A DNA stretch of 64,000 bases, taken from positions 1-64,000 of the IMG/VR virus record IMGVR_UViG_3300035698_012962, one strand, 5' to 3'. Position 1 is the stretch's first letter; every line of letters starts with the position of its first letter. Both the position numbers and the translations under genes were made by a program. Positions 44,171-53,600 of the stretch are shown here, piece after piece. The notes beneath the pieces are model-generated. The model was not told the DNA's origin and did not search any database. It saw only the letters and a program-made list of their open reading frames with translations. Origin of the DNA: a virus.

Positions 44171-45247
44171 TTTCTTTAAAAAAGATAATGCAGATAATAT
44201 AACCTTATCCATATCATAATATTTATATTCTGCTAAACGTCCTCCGAAATGAGTATTTTTTAGTTTATCAGATTCAAGTTTGTATTTTTTGTATTTATTA
44301 TTATTTTCTAAATCATTAACAGGATAGAACGGTTCTGTTTTATTAGCAATATATTCTATAGGGTACTCCCACGTAACCCATGTACTATCAGTATCTACAG
44401 TTTGGAAATGTTTGTGTTCTATTATTCTTGTATATGGAATGTCTACATCTGTATAATTCATTACAGGTGTACCTTGATAGTTTTCAGTATTTATATGTTT
44501 ATGTTTAAATTCAGTAGTTTTATATTCTAATTCACCATATTTATAATTAAAATACCTATCAACTGGGCCTGTGTATATTACATTTTTAGAATCAGGTATA
44601 TCATCATTAAAGAAATCCGTATTCAATTTCACTTCAATATCTTTTAATAATTTGTCAAAGATTGGAGTATATCCATTAATAGGTATACCTTGATATTTAT
44701 CATTGAAATAGTTATTATCATACGTAAATCGAACAGGTAACCTCTGTATAATCTCTTTAGGTAACTCTGTTGCAGATTTCTTCCATTGCTTTTCAGTATA
44801 CCCTTTAATCAATTTATTATATACATCCGTTCCTACTAATTTTATTGCTTGTTCTTCTAGGTTAGTAGGTGTTTGTATATTTCCACTCTGTTCTTTTATT
44901 ATCTGTCTTGCTTGTTCAGGTGTTGTAATATCCCACATTTTTGAGAATGTCCACATATTAAACGGTAATGAATACACTTTATCTTTATAAAATGCAACTG
45001 GACTGTATATGAAATTATTAAATTCAGTAAATTGATTTATCCAATTCCACACTTCCTCATTTGACGTGTGAAATATATGTGGGCCAAATTCATGGATATT
45101 GATACCATTTTTATTTGATGTGTAACAATTCCCACCGATATGATCTCTCTTTTCTATAACACATACATTATACCCCTTCTTATTAAGAGTATATGCACAT
45201 ATAGAACCGTAAAACCCTGCTCCAACTATTAAGTAATCGTATTTCAT
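44159..45247 (-). CDS. glf: UDP-galactopyranose mutase, 362 aa
   Basis: The FAD-binding start YDYLIVGAGFYGSICAYTLN and IEKRDHIGGNCY are diagnostic, with GINIHEFGPHIFHTSNEEVW, YTEKQWKKSATELP, and GGRLAEYKYYDMDKVI with the substrate Arg near the end. Length is normal for the family. It converts UDP-galactopyranose to UDP-galactofuranose for a galactofuranose-containing glycan. It is the last gene of the five-gene glycan operon, overlapping the previous one by 4 bp. Confidence 0.93.
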   Translation of the reverse strand: MKYDYLIVGAGFYGSICAYTLNKKGYNVCVIEKRDHIGGNCYTSNKNGINIHEFGPHIFHTSNEEVWNWINQFTEFNNFIYSPVAFYKDKVYSLPFNMWTFSKMWDITTPEQARQIIKEQSGNIQTPTNLEEQAIKLVGTDVYNKLIKGYTEKQWKKSATELPKEIIQRLPVRFTYDNNYFNDKYQGIPINGYTPIFDKLLKDIEVKLNTDFFNDDIPDSKNVIYTGPVDRYFNYKYGELEYKTTEFKHKHINTENYQGTPVMNYTDVDIPYTRIIEHKHFQTVDTDSTWVTWEYPIEYIANKTEPFYPVNDLENNNKYKKYKLESDKLKNTHFGGRLAEYKYYDMDKVILSALSFLKKSFT

Positions 45248-46080
45248 TTTATTAAGTCTATAAATCCATTATTCCATTTTGTGGGAACTTGTATCCAATT
45301 TTCACAGTAAATATCGTCTGAAACTATATTTTCCCGTTCCATATCAGGGCCGAACCAAGTAGATGGAACTATAACTGTTTTATCAGGTGTGTTACTTAAA
45401 TATGCTCCCCACCATGAAAAGGTAGAATTTGATATTACATAATGGTCACAAAGTGATAACAACCAAAGACCCATTTCATCTTTCCATTCAACGAAAAAGG
45501 AATTTTCATAATTCAAGTTATCTTTACACCATTGTAAATCATCACTCATAATTAAAAGATGATCGTGTGGTGGTAATAACGTAACTGCATGATCCAAAAA
45601 TTCTTTTGTTACTACAGGATGTCTATTAGGAAATGTTAAATAATCCCCTCTTCTTACATTGACTGCTGCAACTGTAGATGATTTGAATTGTGGATATTCC
45701 GATTCTACTTTATTTAAAAACTGTTGAGTTGGGGAAAATAGATCTTTTACTTTTTGAGAGTAATTTTTAAAAAACTTTTCACTTTGAAAATACCCCTCTA
45801 TATAAGTTGGTTTATCATTATTTGGAATTATATCACAATATGTAAATGTTCCTTTAGTAAGTTCAACATCTCTAGTAGAATCAATATAAAAATCTATTTT
45901 ACGAAATATTGTATCTTTGAACTGATCACTACATGAATCTAATTTAGGAACCACTAATTGTCTATCATGTTCCAACGACATCACATACGCATGAGCAATT
46001 TGAAACATCATGTTCCCCAATCTACCTACTAATCTTGGTGCTACAAAATCCTTTGTTAATAATGTATTAATTTTTCTCAT
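45244..46080 (-). CDS. Alpha-1,2-fucosyltransferase-like (GT11), 278 aa
   Basis: GRLGNMMFQIAHAYVMSLEH is the GT11 start; VNVRRGDYLTFPNRH holds the donor-binding VRRGDY motif; HYVISNSTFSWWGAYLS is the third GT11 motif. GT11 transfers fucose (or another 6-deoxyhexose) from GDP-sugar in alpha-1,2 linkage. Acceptor cannot be read; the glf neighbour suggests a galactofuranose-containing chain. Overlaps the GT25-type gene by 14 bp. Confidence 0.87.
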   Translation of the reverse strand: MRKINTLLTKDFVAPRLVGRLGNMMFQIAHAYVMSLEHDRQLVVPKLDSCSDQFKDTIFRKIDFYIDSTRDVELTKGTFTYCDIIPNNDKPTYIEGYFQSEKFFKNYSQKVKDLFSPTQQFLNKVESEYPQFKSSTVAAVNVRRGDYLTFPNRHPVVTKEFLDHAVTLLPPHDHLLIMSDDLQWCKDNLNYENSFFVEWKDEMGLWLLSLCDHYVISNSTFSWWGAYLSNTPDKTVIVPSTWFGPDMERENIVSDDIYCENWIQVPTKWNNGFIDLIK

Positions 46081-46741
46081 ACTTTTTTAATGGTTTCAAA
46101 TATCCTTTAGTATAATCTTCCAATGGAGCTCCCGTTCCATATTTATTTATATCACTTTCATCCGATGTTTGTGTTATTGCCAATGGATATGTTACATATT
46201 TATTAAGTTCATAATTTTCACCTATCCAATCATCAAACGAACCTGCTGGAATTTTATAATGGGATTCTCTTTTGATATTTGGGTGTTCTATTATTTTCTT
46301 CATTGCTGATCTACTATACCCAATAGCATGTGCAGTCAATAGACGATATTGTTTAAGTAAGTGTGGGCTAACTAAATTTAATTCTGGATCCAATATCATA
46401 CTTCCGAAATAAATCAAATCCCAATCATCAATTTTACTTAAACTTTCTAATGACTTTTCAATATTATCAATAGCATTTTCCATTAGCAATATATCATCTT
46501 CAAATACTAATATCCTTTCAAATCCCAAACTATAAGCGTGTTTGATAACATATATATGACTTCTATTACAGGCACTATAAATATCATAATACTCTTTTTC
46601 ATTGTATTCAAATGCTGATATTCGTTCAAAAAATCCGGAAAGGTTTAATGACTGTACTGTTTTTTGGAATTGGATATCTCTATCTTTTCTTTTATCTAAA
46701 TTGATATAGTATCCTTTTTGGAAAAAATCTTGTATTTTCAT
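46067..46741 (-). CDS. GT25-type glycosyltransferase, 224 aa
   Basis: YYINLDKRKDRDIQFQKTV is the LPS glycosyltransferase (GT25) opening; ILVFEDDILLMENAIDNIE has the acidic metal site EDD; DWDLIYFGS follows. It belongs to the family that adds hexose (often galactose) to lipooligosaccharide or protein. The length is near the family norm. Acts in the cytoplasm. Third of five in the glycan operon. Confidence 0.85.
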   Translation of the reverse strand: MKIQDFFQKGYYINLDKRKDRDIQFQKTVQSLNLSGFFERISAFEYNEKEYYDIYSACNRSHIYVIKHAYSLGFERILVFEDDILLMENAIDNIEKSLESLSKIDDWDLIYFGSMILDPELNLVSPHLLKQYRLLTAHAIGYSRSAMKKIIEHPNIKRESHYKIPAGSFDDWIGENYELNKYVTYPLAITQTSDESDINKYGTGAPLEDYTKGYLKPLKKYEKN

Positions 46742-46752
46742 TTAATATTAAA

Positions 46753-47913
46753 TTATATGGAATTTATGATAACCTCCCATTGACTCCCAATATTGTTTAT
46801 AGAAAACTTATTTAATATGTACTGTTTACCTTGCTCTTTAATAGTATCTTTAAATTTATGATCACCTTCTAATTTATTGATGTTCTGAATTATTGTGGAA
46901 ATGTTATCTTTAAATTCACCCTTCAAATCTTTAGTTAATGGTTCCTTTTGTAACTCTTCAATTTTAATTCCATTAGGAACATCTAACCATATACAAAAAT
47001 CATTAAAATTCTCTGGTAGTGCACCCAACGGATATGTAAGTGGTATTGTACCAAATGCAATAGCTTCTGCCACTACACATGAAAATGTATCTTTATGTAC
47101 ATCTTTATATGGTGTATATAATGGATATATAAAATACTCACTTTCAGCTAAGTGTTTAAATAATGTAAGTTTATCCACTCCATCATGTCTATGGAACCAT
47201 GAATCTTTATAATCATGGATAGTCATTAAATAATCAAATACGTGAAACTCTTTATTGGGAAATTCCAATTTTTTAATTGTATTATACGCAACATCACCAC
47301 CTCTTGCCCAAGATGCATGAAAAATGAATTTGTGTTTTTTCTTTTCTATGTTTAAATTTAATACTTCTTCAATGATATCGCATTGAATGGGATTTGATAT
47401 TACAACCGAAGTGAAATCATCAGAGTCCTTTTTCATTCTATCTAATGTAGGTTGGTTCATTGACTTTTCCCAATTAGATATATTTACAACTCTCAATTTT
47501 AAATTATTATTTTTCACAAATGATAACATGTCATCTATTGAATAAATCCATTGCATATGTGACCAATAAATTAATGATTTTGTTACTGTAATCGGTAATG
47601 TATCATAATCAGAAAACCATAAACTTGTAATAAGGATATCAAATTCTACATTGTCAATACTATCGAACTTCAAATTTGTATAACATACACCTCTTATTAT
47701 ATCCCCATGTTGGTATTTTTTATGTTCCTCTTTTGGTTCTTCTAATTCGTCTGTAGCAATAACTACGTCATGCCCAATGGATGATAAGTATTCAGCTACT
47801 AATATGGTACTACTATCCGTTCCTGATACCCCAGATCCTCCATATCGCATCGTATCTCCATTGATATATGTACTTCTCCTACCATTCCCGATTAAAATAA
47901 ATGCGATTCTCAT
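46753..47913 (-). CDS. GT-B glycosyltransferase, 386 aa
   Basis: MRIAFILIGNGRRSTYINGD is followed by GSGVSGTDSSTILVAEYLSS, a GT4-like N-domain start. The C-domain has HASWARGGDVAYNTIKKL and then CVVAEAIAFGTIPLTYPLGA, the GT-B nucleotide-sugar motif with Glu. Retaining or inverting type cannot be told. Overlaps the upstream GT60-like gene by 4 bp. Confidence 0.78.
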   Translation of the reverse strand: MRIAFILIGNGRRSTYINGDTMRYGGSGVSGTDSSTILVAEYLSSIGHDVVIATDELEEPKEEHKKYQHGDIIRGVCYTNLKFDSIDNVEFDILITSLWFSDYDTLPITVTKSLIYWSHMQWIYSIDDMLSFVKNNNLKLRVVNISNWEKSMNQPTLDRMKKDSDDFTSVVISNPIQCDIIEEVLNLNIEKKKHKFIFHASWARGGDVAYNTIKKLEFPNKEFHVFDYLMTIHDYKDSWFHRHDGVDKLTLFKHLAESEYFIYPLYTPYKDVHKDTFSCVVAEAIAFGTIPLTYPLGALPENFNDFCIWLDVPNGIKIEELQKEPLTKDLKGEFKDNISTIIQNINKLEGDHKFKDTIKEQGKQYILNKFSINNIGSQWEVIINSI

Positions 47914-49172
47914 AATTCCATTTCAAGTGGATCTGTCCATTGATCATTTGATAACATACCGAACATGACAACTCTAGATCCTTTCACTTTTCCTTTTTTT
48001 ATCTTAACAACGTGTGAGTTTACTTTATAATTGAATACATCCTTATCCTTATCAGGTGTGAAATCGTTTCTATATATTTCTTTCTCATCCTTATCAATAA
48101 CACCAAATGTTATGAATTTATAACTATTATCTTTTACCCTTTCCTTAAAATGATCAACATCCCAAAAAACCTTGACATCAATCTCTTTATCATCTTCAGT
48201 TTCGATTGGATTTGGCGGTTGTTTGACTTTTAATGTATAATCTTGTATTTTACAATTTTTAAAATCAAGTCCTGTATATATTTCATAATCTCGTAATGAA
48301 CGAACTTTACCTAATCCATATTTTCGTGATATATCTATTTCATTATCTTCTTGTCCAAATAACTGTCTAGTCTTTTTCCTCGCAAATCCATCTCGTTCAT
48401 TACTAAGAGTTCCTGTTTTGGATTCCGTACCATGATCTTCCCAATGTTTAGGTCTACCTTCTCTTGTATACTCATGCCAAATATATTGTCGATATGGACT
48501 GAAAAAATCATATCCATGTGTCCAAGCCCTCACACTCATTGTAGCTTCTTCACAATAACCACCAAAATAAATTTCAGGATCATAAGGTACTCTATTAATA
48601 AAATCACTATCTGCTAAGTAAAAATGTCCACTTATAGTTCTTGCTTTAATTACAGAAGTTCGTTCTTTATAATCTTGTATATACCACGGCATTGACATTA
48701 GTAATTTATCATTACTAAATTCATACTGTGACATTAATGTAGGTGTTGGATTTATATTCTGTGGTTCATTTTCCCAATCCGACACTTGAAATGGTGTAAG
48801 ATATGTAGTTAATATTGGATAATCTGAATATTCCCAGCATTGAGCGTAATCATCTAACATCATAACATCCCAATTTTTTAGAAATCTATGGTGAGAATCA
48901 AATTGTAATGTCAATCCCTCATTGTTCCATAATTTAGACACTTCAGATCTTGCCCACCCTAAACCTTGACTATCACTATAATGATAATCTAAATACGTAA
49001 CATTTGGGTGATCTTCAAATTCTTCTAATGATTCGGTTTCATCGTGTTGCCAACAAATCCCAATATTAAACCGCTCTGGATGTTTAGCATTTTCAAATAA
49101 ACTCCGAAGGGTCGGTACTAATTGTGGATCTCTATAACTTGCTATCTGTACAAATATTTTATCTGTTTTCAT
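47910..49172 (-). CDS. GT60/GlcNAc-transferase-like protein, 420 aa
   Basis: IFVQIASYRDPQLVPTLRSL and FNIGICWQHD are the opening of the GlcNAc family (Skp1-type polypeptide alpha-N-acetylglucosaminyltransferases, GT60). QFDSHHRFLKNWDVMMLDD supplies the DSH metal site, and EIYFGGYCEEATMSVRAWTHGY the acceptor region. Residues 305-420 are an additional beta domain. This family can glycosylate protein directly, so the operon could decorate a virion protein. It is the first gene of the operon; a TATAAATA (49188-49195) lies 15 bp upstream. Confidence 0.82.
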   Translation of the reverse strand: MKTDKIFVQIASYRDPQLVPTLRSLFENAKHPERFNIGICWQHDETESLEEFEDHPNVTYLDYHYSDSQGLGWARSEVSKLWNNEGLTLQFDSHHRFLKNWDVMMLDDYAQCWEYSDYPILTTYLTPFQVSDWENEPQNINPTPTLMSQYEFSNDKLLMSMPWYIQDYKERTSVIKARTISGHFYLADSDFINRVPYDPEIYFGGYCEEATMSVRAWTHGYDFFSPYRQYIWHEYTREGRPKHWEDHGTESKTGTLSNERDGFARKKTRQLFGQEDNEIDISRKYGLGKVRSLRDYEIYTGLDFKNCKIQDYTLKVKQPPNPIETEDDKEIDVKVFWDVDHFKERVKDNSYKFITFGVIDKDEKEIYRNDFTPDKDKDVFNYKVNSHVVKIKKGKVKGSRVVMFGMLSNDQWTDPLEMEL

Positions 49173-49216
49173 ATTAACTTATTTCGTTATTTATATATAT
49201 TATATATTATATATTT

Positions 49217-49462
49217 TTAACATAAATCCGTAGTCATTACACCACCGCTATTATTAATTTGATGCACAGTACCACCATTCGCAAACCAATTACTATTTCC
49301 AGTTAAAGTTGTAGTTAATGATGAATTTGGACCATCATCTGGAAATCCCTTAGTTACAGCAATTTCTTGAATAAATTCAGGGAAGCGGATTTCAATCCAT
49401 TCTTCTATAATTTTCTTTGGAATAAAGATAGGATCATTAAAATTATTTAAATTCACAGTCAT
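49217..49462 (-). CDS. Short paralogue of the ParB/CCA-fusion N-terminus, 81 aa
   Basis: FIPKKIIEEWIEIRFPEFIQ and EIAVTKGFPDDGPNS match residues 11-45 of the 729-residue protein at 40871-43060. The rest (LTTTLTGNSNWFANGG to MTTDLC) is unrelated to it. It has the same promoter and upstream repeats as that gene. It may be a truncated duplicate or a small regulator of the same domain. The reading frame is open from its ATG to the stop. Confidence 0.65.
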   Translation of the reverse strand: MTVNLNNFNDPIFIPKKIIEEWIEIRFPEFIQEIAVTKGFPDDGPNSSLTTTLTGNSNWFANGGTVHQINNSGGVMTTDLC

Positions 49463-49483
49463 ATTAATATATTAATTATATAA

Positions 49484-49493
49484 TATAAGTATA
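49484..49493 (-). promoter_or_regulatory. Phage promoter motif (TATACTTATA)
   Basis: Exact decamer, 21 bp upstream of the ATG at 49462, in the same context as the copy at 43084. Confidence 0.6.
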
Positions 49494-49540
49494 AGAAAAG
49501 TTGTTTTTAAATAACTTTTTGACAAGATGGGAATTTATCG

Positions 49541-49652
49541 CTAGTGTCGACACTATATAGTGTCTAAGTTATCATGTTTAATTTTTAAAATATATATTAA
49601 TATTCATTTAATCACTTTTAAGTGTGGCACTATGTAGTGTCTGCACTAGAGG
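49541..49652. promoter_or_regulatory. Operator-like inverted half-site array B
   Basis: B1 (49541-49566) has the perfect 14-bp palindrome TAGTGTCGACACTA followed by TATAGTGTCTA. B2 (49627-49652) reads GCACTATGTAGTGTC then GCACTAGAGG and is the inverse of B1. It matches array A in order and spacing. The gap 49463-49858 holds no gene; beyond the array it is AT-rich and I see nothing else in it. Confidence 0.65.
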
Positions 49653-49858
49653 TATAGAATTTTTTTTTAATGCGCCAACGATTTTACATTCTTTTACAAA
49701 TATTTACAATTGTAAAATAGTTCTGAAATTTCATTAAAAATGATCTTAACTTATAGGTTTCTATACATTTTTTGATATTATATTTTATATTTTTTTAAAA
49801 TAAGTTGTATTTTATCTGATATTGTAATTGTAGGAATAAAACTAAGTATGAGTAATCT

Positions 49859-50626
49859 TTAACAACTACTTTGTCCAGATAATAATTCTCCACTACCCCC
49901 ACTAACTTGTCTGTAAAAATCAGCTGATAAGAAATTACCTTCCGTACCACGAGCATAATAACCATTAGGTGCAGGATTTGTTTCAGCATTTGTTGTATAA
50001 AGAAAATCAGCATCACTAAATGTACCATTTGGTGAGTACCAATATTGTACATAATTATTTGGATCTGCCCATGCACTACATGCGGTTGATGCAGTACTGG
50101 CGTGATATGTGAGAAATATTGATTGCAATCCTGTAGTATTTATTCCATATGTAGTAGAAACTAAATGATCTCCTGTTTCTCTATTGAATCCATTATAATA
50201 AAGTAATTGAAATTGATAATTGGTTCCTGGTTGTAAACCGGTTGATGTATGAGGTCTGTTATTATTATTTGTAATAGTATCTATTGTTTCAATTGTTGTA
50301 AAACCACCACTACTTCCTACTCTTCGTTGCACAATTATAACCATTTTTGCACCAAATCCAACCGGAAAGTTTCCCCATTGACTTACTATAATATCAAATG
50401 ATATAGAATTATTTAATGGAACTACATTACTTGCCCAATTAACTGGGATAGATGGACTATCTGTATTTGCAAAAAACAAACGTGTATATTGATTCCCTGT
50501 AGAAAATGTAGCTGCATCATATATATCCCGTAATCCTTTTTGAGTTGCATTAATACGTGCAGATTTAGTACTTGATCCAAATTGATTATAAATTTCTAAA
50601 CGTGTTGGGGTAGAACTTAAAGCCAT
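49859..50626 (-). CDS. Tail-associated protein with Fn3-like part, 255 aa
   Basis: N-terminal MALSSTPTRLEIYNQFGSST, then a fibronectin-III-like domain (about 55-165; TGLQPGTNYQFQLLYYNG). The C-terminal 85 residues (ACSAWADPNNYVQYW, NGTFSDADFLYTT, NGYYARGTEGNFLSAD) end in a Cys and hold a second Cys for a disulphide; they resemble small end modules of Bacteroidota surface and phage proteins. Its ATG overlaps the stop of the 2230-residue gene (TAATG), so the two are coupled and probably form one structure. Confidence 0.65.
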   Translation of the reverse strand: MALSSTPTRLEIYNQFGSSTKSARINATQKGLRDIYDAATFSTGNQYTRLFFANTDSPSIPVNWASNVVPLNNSISFDIIVSQWGNFPVGFGAKMVIIVQRRVGSSGGFTTIETIDTITNNNNRPHTSTGLQPGTNYQFQLLYYNGFNRETGDHLVSTTYGINTTGLQSIFLTYHASTASTACSAWADPNNYVQYWYSPNGTFSDADFLYTTNAETNPAPNGYYARGTEGNFLSADFYRQVSGGSGELLSGQSSC

Positions 50627-53600
50627 TATTTAATCCTTTCTTCTAATTTTTTGATTCTTTCTTCAAGTTGTTTAACTTTTTCTTGTTCTTCTTTCAACTT
50701 CATATGTAATTCATTTACACTTACTGCCGCTACACCTGCAAGGGATAATCCTGATACTGTTAGTATTTCACCAAATTCTTCATCTTTAATTGAACTTACT
50801 AAATCAGGATCATTTTGTTCTAATTCTTGTGCAATAATACCCCATTCTTTATATTCACTTCCTCGTTTTGTAAAGTTATATAATTTTACATTTTCTAATA
50901 ATTTTAATCCGCTACCTTCTTTATGTATGGTTTTAACACGTTTATCTGATGGTGATATATGATTTGGAGCAATATTATTTCCTGTTGTTTGTATTACTCC
51001 ATTAGTCCCAATTGCCGCAACTGGAACTAATCCGGCTTTCCCCCATGTCCACCCACGACCTACAGTACCATCCATTGAATTTTTAATACTATAATCAGTT
51101 ACAGGACCATATTTATAATCAGTACCTGTTCCCATACTAATTTTATATGATTCATTTGACCACAACCTTATACCATTTCCTTCAGCCGGGACAATATCCA
51201 GTTTTGTGACAGTAGGTATAGAAAAAGTAGGACTATCAGTGGTGCCAACAGATTGACCAATAGCAATAGATGGATTACCACTTACACCATTTCCATTACT
51301 AACTGTTACGCCCGCTTCACCTATAATTGTTCTTGCTGAGAATGCATTAGATGATGTTCGAGTTAATATACCATTTGAATTAAAATTATGAAGTGTTAAT
51401 GCTTGTCCTGTTAATGAAATTGTACCTGAAGTAGTTATTGTACCGCCTGTCAACCCCGTTCCTGTTCCAATTGATGTAACTCCACTACTTACTGACCAAG
51501 ACCGATTAGCACTTAAATCATATCCGACCCCATTAATAGTCAATATTCTTCCAGTAGGTACGGCACCTATTTGAGTAGTAGTTACTGAATGAGGATTATT
51601 TGTTGTAGATACGTGATTATATCCACTATCCCAATTTGTCGATTTAGTTGAATCAATATTAAGTGTAATCGTTTGGTTAGATGATTGGTTTAATGAAAAA
51701 TTACCACCGTCTGATAAATTAGTGCCTGCTGATATCGTTATTGTAGAGTTATTTGGAATGGAGGTTCCTGTGCCACCTGTAGAACCACCTAATACACTTG
51801 CCAATGATAGTAATTCACCAGTACCTAATTTTACAAACAATCCGTTTTGATTTAATAATACGTGCTGTTCTACTTGCTGCACTGTATATGAAAAATCTGC
51901 AGCAGTTGCACCCACTACACTTGGATCGCCATGCGAAATACCAAATTTTAATGTATAATTGTTTTGTATAGGTATGAAACTTATTACACCGTGACTAATG
52001 TTTGTTGGTTCTCCTGAAGTAGCAAACTCAGTATCATCTATTGAAAATGTCCATCCTTGTGCCGTATTAGTAGTTCCAGATGTTACTGTTACTGAATTAA
52101 TTTTTACTATAATGATACTATTTTGGTATGCACTTAAATCAATAGAAGTTGTTTCAGTTGAATATGTAGAACCAGCCGTTCCGCTATTAACTTCATGAAC
52201 TGTAGTAATTATTGTATTTGTTGTAGGAGTTCCCTGTGGAAAATCAGGAATACCAAAATTTGCATCGGGGCCGATCACCACTGAAGGTGTTGATTTCGTT
52301 GGGAGTGAGATGTTATTTACTACTGTTAAGTTACCTAATTCACCATCTGTTGCTATTATACTACCTGAGATTTCTAAGTTTTGACCTGTCCATAGTAATG
52401 AACCTGATGCTCCAGCAAGAGACATTTTATAATCAGTATCTACCTTCCCAATGAATATCCCTTCATTTCCATAGATACCTTGAACCGGATCTTGTCCTAA
52501 TGAGAAAAATGGCCCTGAAACTCCATTTGATCCTGATATTGGATCTCCACCGTATAATGTAATATTAGCAGTCGCCGGAGCGGTTGTTGCATTATTCCCA
52601 ATATTAATAGTATTTCGTACAAACGATTCATCGAATATAGCTATTTTAGCAGCAACAAAGAAATCTTCCGTACCTAAATCCTGCCAATAAGTAGTATTAG
52701 TTGGTAAATTACCTTGCGTTTGTTGTAATGTAGCATAATATCTTTCATTATATAAAACTGCATCTCTTCTAGCACCTGCTCCTGTTGTGAATTGATATGT
52801 TCTTGCATTATCATATTCACCTGTAAATACCACACCAGGGCCGGTATTCCCATCTAATACGATGTATAAGATATGTTCTAATCCACTTATAGTTACAGTC
52901 GTTCCATCTGTTGTTTTATATTCTACATCAAATGATATTGTTATTGGTGAAAACCCTGTTGGTGTAGATGGTGTTACACTTCCATTATTATTATTAGTTC
53001 CATTTGTAATATTTACAATTCTAAATCTTCTATTATCAGCTAAAGTTGATTGGTATATAAAAGTACCACTTTTATCAAATACTTTTAAGGAAAATATAGA
53101 TGGTGTTGAATATGTTTCATCAATAGGATCGTAAACAACCTGTGAAGTTGCAGGTACAATATTTACAGTTACCCCATCCGACCCGTCTGCACCATCACCG
53201 CCATCTGTTGAAACTTTAATAGTGTGTATTAAACTTGTAGAATTAGAATTACCTTCAGAATCTTTGTATGTTATCGGTATAGTTAACGTAATACCACTTG
53301 CCCCTACATCTGCAGGATAAATTGTATCACCTACTACGGAAGCACCTGTAATCGAGCCTATTTGAAATTGACTATTACCAGTACCAATTGTGTATGTTGT
53401 TTCACCTTCCTTTACAGTTACAGTAAATGACTGTGGAGATTCAATTACACTAGTATTTGATTGGTTAACAGTTTGTGAATATGACGATAATTGAGCTGTA
53501 ACAGATGGAACCCCAGCGGTAGCGGCTGAAACAGAAAACTCAATCCCACCTGTATCAGTTTCACCAATTGAATTCATCCATTGAATAGAAATATTCCCAT

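Larger units (their letters stand above)
49319..49706. repeat. Duplicated block, copy B
   Basis: Counterpart of 42920-43330, about 6.4 kb apart and in the same orientation. Corresponding elements are the gene start, the promoter motif, the two half-site clusters, TTTAATCA and TTTACAAATATT. Confidence 0.8.

Noticed and set aside
49188-49195. TATAAATA before the glycan operon as a T4-type late promoter
   Set aside because: In DNA this rich in AT such an octamer is expected by chance; only one copy stands close to a start.
49500-49560. Plus-strand TTGACA-based promoter in array B
   Set aside because: The minus-10 box is poor and no plus-strand gene follows.
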